A stretch of 64,000 nucleotides of DNA, from positions 62,001 through 126,000 of the forward strand of contig JAKCPI010011637.1 of the NCBI GenBank assembly GCA_023213315.1, in the 5' to 3' direction. The notes under the pieces were generated by a model. It worked only from the letters and a program-made list of their open reading frames with translations. It made no database searches and was not told the DNA's origin. The position numbers and the translations under genes are program-made. This DNA is from Euborellia annulipes. Taxonomy: Eukaryota; Arthropoda; Insecta; Dermaptera; Anisolabididae. Positions 55,208-64,000 of this stretch are shown in pieces (positions within the stretch are counted from its first letter, which is position 1; each line of letters opens with the position of its first letter).

Positions 55208-55877
55208 TTACTTTCTCTTACCTATGTATATATGTAATATATATATAGAGAGAAAGTATTGGATTCATGTCAAAAATTCGATGTCGAGATTTTGATGGAT
55301 CTTCACGTTTTGAGGTCCCCTGAATCCAAAAAAGTGGTTTTCGCGACATGGTCTGTCTGTGGGTGGGTGGGTGGGTGGGTGTGTGTTCAATTTTAAGGAT
55401 GAAGGAATTGAGCTACGAGGTTGAAATTTTATATTTAAGTTAAACACCTCCCGGGACCGGAAAAATAAGCTTTTAATCAAAATCGGCCAAAGAGTACTAG
55501 TACTTTACTGATGTACTTTTTCAGTTTTTTTCGATTTTCTCAAAATTTGCTCCAACGATTTTTTTTTAAATTCAAAAATCAATTATTTTTTAGATGTTCT
55601 TTAAAATGTATATTCTCATTTTGCGATTGAAATCTTCTGAAGACCACTTTACTCTTGTATTTCATAGGGAAGATAGGAGAAATGGTTGCCATGGTAACAA
55701 AATATAAATATTTTCCCATACTTATAAATTTTACATCTTGAATTCAAATGTTCCGTACTGTCGGGAACTAAATATATGTCGACACAAAAAATCTGGTGTG
55801 ACAAGCACAGTACACAACTTTCGATTACCGAAGGTAAGAGAAAGTTGTGTGCTGTGCGCCAGTCACACCAGATTTTT
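55208..55877 (+). mobile_element. Helentron-like non-autonomous element, copy G (complete)
   Basis: A 670-bp copy with every family landmark. TTACTTTCTCTTACC is followed by a hairpin to AGAGAGAAAGTA, GATGTCGAGATTTTGATGG and GACATGGTCTGTCTGTGG with a GGGT run (55362-55380). Then come TACTAGTACTTTACTGATG, GGTTGCCATGGTAAC and the terminal palindrome AATCTGGTGTGAC...GTCACACCAGATT enclosing TTACCGAAGGTAA. It is the best reference copy. Confidence 0.85.
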
Positions 55878-56455
55878 GGCAATTATTTTGATGACATAAA
55901 TAAATATTTATTGATTAAAAATAATTATTTATTCTTCTTTTTTTTTTTAAATGGCACTGCTAGGAGAAGGTATTTTGTCAGGCTCTCATTAATTCTACTT
56001 TTATTCAAAATAATTGAAATTTTTTGAATACTCTCTCATTGTCTCTTATATGTAATGGCATATTTAGGTCTACGGCTCTACGATATACTAAATCTCCTCA
56101 TATATGAATTTATTATATTTTACAAAAAAAAAAAAAAAATTATTTAGAAGAGTAGCATCAAAAATCAGGAGTGCTTTTTAATTTTTTTTTCTAAAGACTG
56201 TTTTCAATCGAAGAAAAATTATTTTATTGATGCATCATAGAAGTTTCTATATTCTATAGTCTGTTGGGAAAGAACGCTTTACCAGTTGTTGATCGTTCTG
56301 GTGTTTTGAATTAGTAAATTAAATGTGAATTAGGCTTCTTTCATCTCAATTTTGAATATGCCTTGGAACATAAAAATTACATTAAATATCAAAGACAAAG
56401 TGTGAATCACGAGAGAGGCGAAGTTTAGATCTTGCACTATTAGTTTACCTATGTA
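55878..56455. other. Unannotated AT-rich stretch
   Basis: No supportable feature. Confidence 0.5.
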
Positions 56456-56802
56456 CATAGGCGCAACCAGGGGGGGGTTTAAGGTTTTAACCCCCCCCCC
56501 CCAGAAGATAAAAAAAAAAATCAAAATATATATATTACAAATAGAAAAGAAAAAATATAATCATTTCGGTTTCGCGAAGAGAGGAAATGTTCCGCGGGCG
56601 GCGCACGGGTAAAAATTTGGTTCCACGGAGCGGCAAAAATTTAGCGTCTCTAAAAAAAAGGTAAAATATTTTTATGGACTGGAAAAATTTCCCCCGCAGG
56701 CGGAAAAATTTGGTTCCGCGAAATCAAAATTTTCTGCAAGGCAAAAAAACTTTTTGAGATCAGCCCCCCCCCCCCCAGGAGCAAATCCTGGTTGCGCCAC
56801 TG
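56456..56802. mobile_element. hAT MITE, CAGTGGCGCAACCAGG family
   Basis: Ends CATAGGCGCAACCAGG and CCTGGTTGCGCCACTG with a perfect 8-bp duplication CCTATGTA (56448-56455, 56803-56810). G- and C-runs lie just inside both ends. The interior carries CTCTAAAAAAAAGGTAAAAT, resembling the interior of the TAGGGTCCGACC family. Confidence 0.9.
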
Positions 56803-56877
56803 CCTATGTAATAAGGAAATTTTTTAATAAAACAAAAAAAAAAAAGAATAAAGAGCGATTTATAATTGATTCCCCAC

Positions 56878-57108
56878 CAGGGATATAGTCAGGATATAGG
56901 GGGGATTCCCTCCCCCCAAAAACCCGAAAAGTTATAGATAAAGAGAAATAATTAGAGAGAAACATTGCGTTAAAATTTAATATAAAATACTATTAGAAAT
57001 TTATAAAATATTTTATATTCTTTAAAATTTATTCTTTTGGGAGGAGGGAGGATTAACTCTCTTATCCGAACCCACACAGCACGAAAAAACTTTCAGGCTA
57101 CGGATCAG
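56878..57108. mobile_element. hAT MITE, CAGGGCCGTAGCCAG family, diverged
   Basis: Ends CAGGGATATAGTCAGG and TTTCAGGCTACGGATCAG. The interior follows 5934-6190 closely (AAATCTCGAAAAATTATAAA-like start, AAAGAGA, TAAAATATTTTATATT, GGGAGG.GGGAGGATTA). No convincing target duplication. Confidence 0.65.
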
Positions 57109-57409
57109 ATACCTTAATGTTTCGTAAATACGGCCGGTTCCCCATCGTTAATTAAAAGCATTATATTATTTCATTTGAAATTTTTGATAATTAATTTAAA
57201 AAAAAAAAATCAGGTCATTTTCATTAAGATAAGTTAAAACTTATAACCTGAGAAATTTTATCTAGATCAGAATTTATTCACAAAAAGTTTTGAATGCGAA
57301 AATTTTTTATCAAATTATCAGAAAATTCAAGAAGCCAATTAACTCGTTGTTTTGTCGAGGTCTAATTCTTTAAAAGTATAGAAAACATCTCTTTAATTAA
57401 TAATCAAAC
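57109..57409. other. Unannotated stretch
   Basis: AT-rich, no supportable feature. Confidence 0.5.
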
Positions 57410-57500
57410 ACCCCATTCCCGTGGCCGAGAGGCTGTCAGAGACACTGTCAATATTGATAACCTTAGGGTAATGGATTAGTTCGGATCTCAGGCAAAAATA
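57410..57500 (+). repeat. tRNA-like SINE head, decayed
   Basis: CCGTGGCCGAGAGGCTGTCA resembles the A-box side of a serine/leucine tRNA, and TAGTTCGGATCTC the B-box. The arms do not pair, so it is not called a tRNA gene. Confidence 0.42.
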
Positions 57501-58228
57501 TGGATCAGATGTTTCTTAATTATTAAATTTATTTTATTTTTTATTTAAAAATCAATCAGGTGGCGTACCCAGGAGGCTTTGGGGTTTAACCCGCAATCTG
57601 AATCACAACTAAAAATTTTAGGAGGTATAAAACATTAATACGAAATAAAAAACCAAAAACTTTGATCTATTATTAAATCAAATTTCTCTAATTTTAAAAA
57701 ATTCCTGCCGGTCATTTTTTACTCCAACTGAGATGATGAATTCGCTAATAAAATATGTCATCTTGTCTGAACTCATATTTTATCGGGGCCGGAGAGGAAA
57801 GAGTTAAGTTAATTATTCTAGAAGGGCTGGGATGTTTGACAGTTATCTTTTAATTTACACAAGGAATTTAATTTAATTTTTTTCAAATTGACTTCATTGA
57901 GGAAAGCGGTAAAAAAATTTATAATAATAATAACCCTCGATTAAAATTAAAAAACGTCCACACACAAATGACGGATATTCTAATTTAAAATTTAAAAAAA
58001 ATGAAATTTTTTAAAAATGACTCATTTTTTATTTCTTTTAAAATTTTTGATTTAGATCCGGTGATTTAAGACTTTTGTTTATCTAGTATTTAAACAATGT
58101 TATTTTTCTTTGATATTTCCTGCTTATCTTCTTTTGTTCTTGGCAAATAATAGAATATTATTATATTAATCTAAAGCCTATTGTAATTTTTTTTAAAAAT
58201 TCCCCCATGATTATTCACTAATTAATGA
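57501..58228. other. Unannotated stretch
   Basis: CAGGTGGCGTACCCAGGAGG at about 57557 looks like a lone hAT left terminus with no partner found. The rest is AT-rich. Confidence 0.42.
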
Positions 58229-58501
58229 ATTTTTTTTTTTTTTTTTTTTTAAACACACACTTTTTTCTCATTCACTCTCACATTCACACACACATTCACA
58301 CTTTTCGGCAACTTATGCCATTTAAGACTTTTACGATAACCGTTATTTAATAATATATATTTATTTGGGGTCCAGGCATTCTTATTTAAGCCATCTGGGA
58401 TCCAAATGGCTTAAATAAAATCATCGGACTGCCTGGGGTCCGAACCCGCGACGTTTGGTATACGAGGTTAGCACGCTAACCTCTACACCAAGCCCCGAGG
58501 G
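58229..58501 (-). mobile_element. SINE family 1, full length
   Basis: On the minus strand: CGGGGCTTGGTGTAGAGG (A-box TGGTGTAGAGG), GGTTCGGACCCC (B-box), CAGGCAGTCCGATGATTT, the body hairpin around CCATTTGGATCC, AACGGTTATCGT, GCCGAAAAG, a GTGTGAATG microsatellite and a run of A. No clear target duplication. Confidence 0.85.
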
Positions 58502-58816
58502 CGAAAAATATTTTAACCATTAAAAGATGTTTTGTCGTTTCGCTCCAAAGAAAACGACTAAATACGATTAAATGTTTTTGAGGGAGTCATGCTAACATAA
58601 AGTTTGGAAACCACTGGTCTAACCCCTCTTCTGGCCGAAGTTACAATTATTATCTGGATCCGGCAGAGTAGAAGACCACGCAGAATCCTTATTTTTTCAA
58701 AATTTATATAACCAATTTCGCCTCCCGACTTCGGGGAATCCCCTTTTTTTGTTTTACCCTAAAATAACCTCTCAGACATTTGTATTTGGATATATGGGAT
58801 ATATTTGGATATATAT
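58502..58816. other. Short gap with a lone hAT-type end
   Basis: AAGTTTGGAAACCACTGG at about 58598-58618 resembles the CAGTGGTTCCCAA-type hAT terminus. No partner is found. Confidence 0.4.
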
Positions 58817-59231
58817 ATATATATATATTTGGATTCCAAATGGCTTAAATAAGAATGCCTGGGCCCCAAATAGATATATTCTTAAATAACGGTTATCGTA
58901 TAATGTCTTATATCGTCGCTTGCATCACGTAGTGACGTATCTCAAAAAAATTAAAAATTGAGATACAACGGGTATGGCCGTGTCCTGACGTTCTTTACAT
59001 TATCACAAAGTGACGAATCTTTATTTCCATGTTTTTTTGTATTATTTAGGTTTTTTGGTTTTGCGTATCTACACATTTAATATAACAACACGAACTATAA
59101 ACAGCTTTCCTGAAAAATGATAGAAATTGAGATACTCCACTACGTGATTCAGGCGACGATATGGCCTAAGTTGCCGAAAAGAGTGTGTGTGAGTGTGTAT
59201 GAGAAAAAAGTGTGAATGTTTAAAAAAAAAA
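58817..59231 (+). mobile_element. SINE family 1, 5'-truncated, split by a mariner MITE
   Basis: The plus-strand body GGATTCCAAATGGCTTAAAT, AATGCCTGGGCCCCAAATA, AACGGTTATCGT, then the MITE, then TGGCCTAAGTTGCCGAAAAG, a GTGTGTGAG microsatellite and an A-run. The head is missing. Confidence 0.82.
58913..59159. mobile_element. Mariner-type MITE inside SINE family 1
   Basis: Ends TCGTCGCTTGCATCACG and CGTGATTCAGGCGACGA are inverted repeats with TA on both sides (58911-58912, 59160-59161). Removing the MITE and one TA restores the SINE consensus TTATATGGCC. 247 bp, non-coding. Confidence 0.85.
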
Positions 59232-59789
59232 AGAAATTATTTATTCATTCGAAGAAGATTGCTTCATGAAATTAATAGGGCCTAATTAGTCATTTTCTTT
59301 AATTCTCTATTGTATTAGGCCTACTAATATTTCACTTGGCCTGATTTTGATCTCTCACTCTTTAATCTTCGCGATTTGTCATCTTAATTATCTCAAATGG
59401 ATGGCGTGTCTCATTGTAAACTCCCACCAATTCTTTTTTTATTAAATAAACGACAAACTCCACTCCCTTATGACCTAAAAGAATTAAACAAGTCAAAATA
59501 CTATTTATATAATTTTGAATTATTTTTACAAATAAGGTTTGCCATTTTATATGTGCGTTCATAAAATAACGTTTCGAATCTTGCTTTTTTTAAAATTAAA
59601 TAGATGGCGGCTATACATTTATATTTATAAAATATCTATTGGCCAATATGAATAAACGAAAGTAGTTCATACTAGGTGAAAAGAGAGGGTCTAATTATTA
59701 TTATAACTCATAGGAGAGTTAGATAGACCAGGGTGGGGAATTCAGCAAAAGCCGGACCTTATTTATAAATAAGTAAATAAATAAATAAT
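59232..59789. other. Unannotated AT-rich stretch
   Basis: No supportable feature. Confidence 0.5.
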
Positions 59790-59990
59790 ACATTATAAAG
59801 GGAATTTCGTGATTGTTTTGACCGTCCTTGGTGATTTGTTGTTATTGCACGGATTGGTGGGATACCTGAGAAGGTCAAGTTCGTTCACACTTAGTAGATG
59901 CCGACAAGTGGGTCGAGAATTGGCGCTAAAGGTATGCACTGTCCCGTTAGACCTCGTCCAAAAGTGGGTCACCTCCAGCATGCAGTCATC
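59790..59990 (-). other. Possible coding fragment
   Basis: A GC-richer patch is open on the minus strand (residues such as THFWTRSNGTVHTFSANSRP and LLSVNELDLL). A CTTCTCAG/GTATCC junction inside could be a splice site. No protein family is recognised, so an exon or an old transposon ORF are both possible. Confidence 0.2.
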
Positions 59991-62026
59991 TTTTCATTTG
60001 TTTATTTTTATGATAAATCGATTCGAAATTAATATCGTCTTCTTAATACTACAACTAGAGTTATCTATTGTAGATGTGACACCATCCTAGTGCTACTTAA
60101 AAGTAAGTCCTTCGAGATATCCAGTTATAGTATTTAAAAGAACACTTCACGTGGATAAGTTATGTGGGTCTAATGTAGATTACTCAAAACCTCAACAATT
60201 CGAGTTGCCTAAGATGATGATATGATAATTATTTATTAAATGTAACCTAAATAATTAGCTTATATAAGTGTAGGCCTAATAATAATAATAATGATCACTT
60301 TTAAAATTAAAATTCATTATGAAATTGAATTTATTTTTTGTAATAAACTATTAATTAAACCTATTGATCTCCCATTTGGTTTCCATTCAACTTGTTTGAT
60401 TACTGAAAGATGGGATGGACAAATGACCAATTCACTATTCAATTTTTCGATAATTACTTTCGTCTCTTATGCGTTATAATGGAAGAAGACGTAATCGCGT
60501 CTTTAAACATAGAATAAAAATTTTCTTTATACAAATTCAGAGCTGTTTACCAGTAAATCATATCACATATTATGTTTGTGAACAGATAAACTATCGAATA
60601 TTAAAAAGATTAGAAAATTAGAAGTATTTTTATTTGAAAATTGGTAAGGGCATCTACAAAACAATAGTATAAATATTTATTATACAAAGAATTTTACAAA
60701 GTTAATTAAATGAATAGAAGGCACAAGTTAAATTATATTTTTAGAATCTTTCTCTAGGTATTAATATATAATTGCGCTGTCTGTCTATCTGTCAGCCAGG
60801 GGGGAGAAACAGATATTTGTGGAGAGTCTGAATATCTCAACAAACCACTTTTTAAACTAAGTTGTATATGTTCAAAAAGTACAGCAAAGGAAACATGTTT
60901 GAGGAGCTAAATAAAATTTTTCATTATCAATAATTATAAATAAATAGGCCTATTCATTATAAAGTTTTCATACATGATAATTAAAATGTCTGAAATGTAA
61001 AAACTTACAAGATTGAAAAGTCCATAGTTCAAAGAATTCGCAATTTTTTAGCTACAGGCCAATTAATTATAAATAATCAAGAAGGAAAGAGTTGAAATTT
61101 ATCACTTGTGGAGTGAACATATTACAAAATCCTCTCTATTTAGGTATCTACAAAATAACTACTTTTAACGTAACTTTAATTATAGCCTTAATTTTTTGTC
61201 AAAAATCAAATAAGAAATTAGAAGTAAGAGATTGAAAATTGTAAATCTCAATATGGACAAAAAAACAAATAAATAACAATTTTTATTACTCATGTGGAAA
61301 GAAGTCATAGACATTTCAAAATGCATAATATTTACATAAAAAAGACATAATTCTATCAAATTTCATAATAGGAATTTAATAAAAATGGACTTATATTAAT
61401 ATTTTAAAGGAAACTAATTCATATGAACTTATATAAAATTAAAGATAACTGATAGTGTTTAATATTCATTGAGATATCGCTTTTAAAGCGCTTGGTTATT
61501 TATATTTGAGTAGCTTTATTTAGGTTTATTTTATCGATAATTATTTTTAATTATAAATAAATAAAGAATATCTCTTCCGTGAAAACTGCTTTAAGGATTT
61601 AATTCCAATAGATATTCAATTCAGTTCGACTAAATATCCTCTTGATCGGTTTTTGCCCTGGCTAGAATTAATATTATTATTAATACTATTTATTATACAA
61701 ATATGGCACCCACTTATTTTCAATGTCGCCTTTAAACTTTGGATCCTTCCGTGATCAGAATTAATTAATATTATGACATCTTAAAAAAGTTTCCTTTATC
61801 TTTAGTTTAACCCCACCCCGTGGACGAAATGTTGACTTTTTCAACCAACTCAACACATTTTAAAATTATCTCTAGCTATATTATTATAGAATTGAATGAA
61901 GCGTTTATTAATTTTTTACGTAATTTTATAATTGCCTAAATTTTTGTGGTCCAATGGCCATTGGCTAAAGGACCAAATAAAAACAAAAAAATTGCCTAAA
62001 TATCAATTAATTATAGGTTTGTATAC
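59991..62026. other. Unannotated AT-rich stretch
   Basis: A phrase CTGTCTGTCTATCTGTCAGC near 60778 recalls the conserved microsatellite-side of the Helentron-like family but the rest does not match. No gene. Confidence 0.42.
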
Positions 62027-62420
62027 AGCGCCGGATTGGGAAGTCACAGCGGCCCGGGAAAATTCTAGCTCGACCGGCCTCAACTATAGTATATTATATA
62101 TTATAATCGCGGAGTGTCCGTCTGTCCGTCCATCTGTTACACTCTTTTTGACCAACTTCCCGTTGGAATTTTTGAAACGAAATTTTGCCGTCTTATAGAG
62201 GACTTTGTGGGCGAGGGTCTGCCGTAGGAGGGCCCGAGCCAGCTGAGGGGGGTCAAGGGGGGCGTAGCCCCCTCCTCTCCAGACACGAAGCCCGCCCAAA
62301 TAGGGGGCATATCTTCTTATAATTAAGAAAAGGCGAGAGTCCCACGGCGAGGTCCGAGCCAACTGGCGGGAGGTCCAGGGAGGGCGAAAAACAAAACGCA
62401 AAAAAGTAAAATTGAAAAAT
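62027..62420. repeat. GC-rich unclassified repeat-like block
   Basis: Begins CAGCGCCGGATTGGGAAG (hAT-like left end). It contains GTCCGTCTGTCCGTCCATCT and two related phrases, AGGGCCCGAGCCAGCTG and AGGTCCGAGCCAACTGGCG, about 130 bp apart. The internal repetition and sharp GC shift suggest a mobile element, but no right end is seen. Confidence 0.4.
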
Positions 62421-62499
62421 ATTGTATATAATTTAACTAAAACTGTTCTTTGACTGACTGGATTAGACTGTGGCAATTTAAGTATCCAAATTTTAATTT

Positions 62500-62645
62500 C
62501 ATTTAAGGCCATTTAGACCCCGTCTCTATTTATTTCAGTTGGATTGGTAGCCAATCTAATTGAAATAAATTTTTGTCGTATGAGACGGTATGCGAACCCT
62601 CTATGGAATCATAATCTAATGCTCTATCTCTGAGCCATAGTCTGA
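62500..62645 (-). mobile_element. SINE family 2, 5'-head included
   Basis: On the minus strand: ATGGCTCAGAGATAGAGCAT (A-box), GGTTCGCATACC (B-box), then TTTATTTCAATTAGATTGG / CCAATCCAACTGAAATAA hairpin and GACGGGGTCTAAATGGCCTT. The GCCGAAAAAGAC end is truncated. Confidence 0.75.
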
Positions 62646-62791
62646 GGCTAGTCAATTCATCTTTTGATACTTTTTTAAGTGAGATAATTCTATTTATAAT
62701 TTAAGGCAAAAAAATTTACTTTTCCATAATTCACAAAAAAAAAACATTAAAATTTGATTTTTTTTAAAATGAAAATTAATATTTTATAGAA

Positions 62792-63502
62792 CATAAGAGG
62801 GGGCGTCAAAAAATAACAAGAATTATTTTTTTACTAGAAAATTCTGCTTACTTTTATTCAAATTCCATTACATCCATTACAGACCTTCAAAGTAATAATC
62901 TCCCTCAGACAAATTACATCGATTCCAGAGTTCAGCCCACTGTTCAAAAAACTCCCTGAAGCCCCTTTTTGATAATCTGTTAAGTACACCAGAAATGTTC
63001 TTGTTTAGCTCTCAATCACGTAGTGGATAAGCAAAGTACTGTTACTGCGAATTACTATTGTGATGATTTGAAGAGCCATTAAAAGGAAAATTGCAACAAA
63101 AAGACCAGCAAAAACAATCTTGCTCAAATGGATCCTTCCCCACGATGCACCGGCACATCGCGCCATCAGGACTCAAAAACAATCACTGAATTAGGCATTG
63201 AGGTGATGCCACATCCATCCTTTTTCACCGGACCTTGAGCCCTGTGACTTGCACCTATTTCCTGAAGTGGAAAAAAAAGCTACGGGGTCGTCATTTTCAA
63301 CAACAACATTTCTGGTGTACTTAATAGACTATGAAAAAGGGTATCAGGGAGTGTTTTGAACAGTGGACTGAATGCTGAAATCGTTGTATTTTGTACGCGG
63401 GAGTTTACTTTTGAAGGTCTGTCTGTATTGGAATTTGAATAAAAGTAATCGGAATTTTCTAGTAAAAAATAATTCCTGTTATTTTTTGACACCCCCCCTC
63501 AT
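62792..63502 (+). pseudogene. Mariner element with transposase remnant and long inverted arms
   Basis: The ends AGGGGGCGTCAAAAAATAAC and its inverse (GTTATTTTTTGACACCCCCC) continue into arms of about 200 bp (62794-63005, 63300-63500). TA lies next to the ends. In the centre, shifting plus-strand frames give LLKWILPHDAPAHRA, HPSFxxxLEPCDLHLFPE and KKLRGRHF. These correspond to the DNAPAH and SPDLAPCDyhLFp catalytic segments of mariner (D34D) transposases. VLNSG/YFEGL-like C-terminal pieces follow. Internal deletion and frameshifts make it dead. The left arm is an inverted copy of the C-terminal coding end, not just a terminus. Confidence 0.75.
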
Positions 63503-63910
63503 ATAATAATTATTTTTTAAATAAAATATATGTATTTGATTTGAGTTTGTCCTCCTCTGCCTCCCCCCATGGATAGGTGTCCCATAAATCATTAAGGCCA
63601 GATTCGGACAGACAACTTCCGAGGGGTCTGGAGGCGCATGGAAAAATTTTTGAAAATTAGGCAGTGAAAACTGCATTTTTAGCTATCCTGAGGCGTGAAA
63701 ATATCGCCTGTTGAGAATCATAGTGGCGAAAGTTGGTAAATTAAATTTTTGAGATAAGCCTACCAAACGTTGATAAAACGTCTATTTTGAGTGCCAAAGT
63801 GGCGAAAATATATTTCCATTCATTGCTATTGATTCTGTCGTATTCATTTGTTGCCCTATTTAAATGCATAGATAAATCTATGGTGGTTTATTAAACTTTC
63901 AAACGCCTTT
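63503..63910. other. Unannotated stretch
   Basis: Partly GC-richer; two phrases AGTGGCGAAAGTTGG and AGTGGCGAAAATATA are about 70 bp apart. No gene is supported. Confidence 0.42.
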
Positions 63911-64000
63911 TTACTTTCTCTTATCTATGTATATATGTAATATATATATAGAGAGAAAGTATTGGATTCATGTCAAAAATTCGATGTCGAGATTTTGATG
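63911..64000 (+). mobile_element. Helentron-like element, cut by the window edge
   Basis: TTTACTTTCTCTTATCTATG, the 5' hairpin and TTCATGTCAAAAATTCGATG to GATTTTGATG: the first 90 bp of another plus-strand copy. Confidence 0.75.

Overview
This is a non-coding-dominated, AT-rich animal nuclear sequence. Invertebrate is likely and arthropod plausible (TCAGT-type initiator candidates, hAT and mariner MITEs, DINE-1-like elements, Penelope-like elements), but the species cannot be named from the sequence. Only one clear host gene is present: the 3' end of a C2H2 zinc-finger gene at the left edge (2-853). Two GC-richer unique stretches (about 14040-14281 and 19600-19776), each ending in a strong 5' splice donor, may be first exons of host genes. 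They are unproven.

Nearly everything else recognisable is mobile DNA. (1) A Penelope-like element at 28025-30268 is an almost perfect inverted pair. Both arms carry the GIY-YIG endonuclease end of the ORF and an outward-facing hammerhead-ribozyme core. (2) About fifteen short relatives with no ORF share the same plan. In each, two outward arms carry a core CTGANGA - stem II - GAAAC - GTH, with AATAAA soon after it. One arm has an extra tail that often contains CACAGCCA. Direct repeats of about 8-16 bp flank many of them. The best are at 7204-7622, 12681-13043, 20625-20905, 36443-36696, 41217-41490, 49964-50371 and 54616-54838. (3) A roughly 670-bp family has sub-terminal inverted repeats ACTTTCTCTTACC/GGTAAGAGAAAGT, a microsatellite at a fixed internal position and a large terminal hairpin. 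It resembles the non-autonomous Helentron (HINE/DINE-1) plan. Copies lie at 15736, 17768, 23377, 24677, 39470, 40834, 47608, 55208 and 63911, with older fragments elsewhere. (4) Two tRNA-derived SINE families share a 3' module. (5) There are several hAT-type MITEs with 8-bp target duplications, mariner-type MITEs and two dead mariner transposase remnants, a 1.06-kb long-TIR element flanked by TAA, and a LINE 3' fragment.

Layout: zinc-finger gene 2-853; palindromic repeat 1080-2060; SINE/hAT/ribozyme elements 2.3-7.6 kb; GC-rich MITE about 10.1-10.5 kb; ribozyme elements and SINEs 12.5-13.5 kb; candidate exon 14.1 kb; Helentron-like/SINE cluster 15.7-18.5 kb; LINE end 18.8-19.25 kb; candidate exon 19.6 kb; ribozyme element 20.6 kb; Helentron-like pair 23.4-25.4 kb; Penelope-like palindrome 28.0-30.3 kb; mixed repeats 31.7-41.6 kb; long-TIR element 43.3-44.3 kb; hAT, Helentron-like, ribozyme and SINE copies 46-59.2 kb; mariner fold-back element 62.8-63.5 kb.

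Nested insertions give a relative history. hAT MITEs sit inside a SINE, a Helentron-like copy and a palindrome. A ribozyme element sits inside a SINE. SINEs sit inside a ribozyme element and a Helentron-like copy. A mariner MITE sits inside a SINE.
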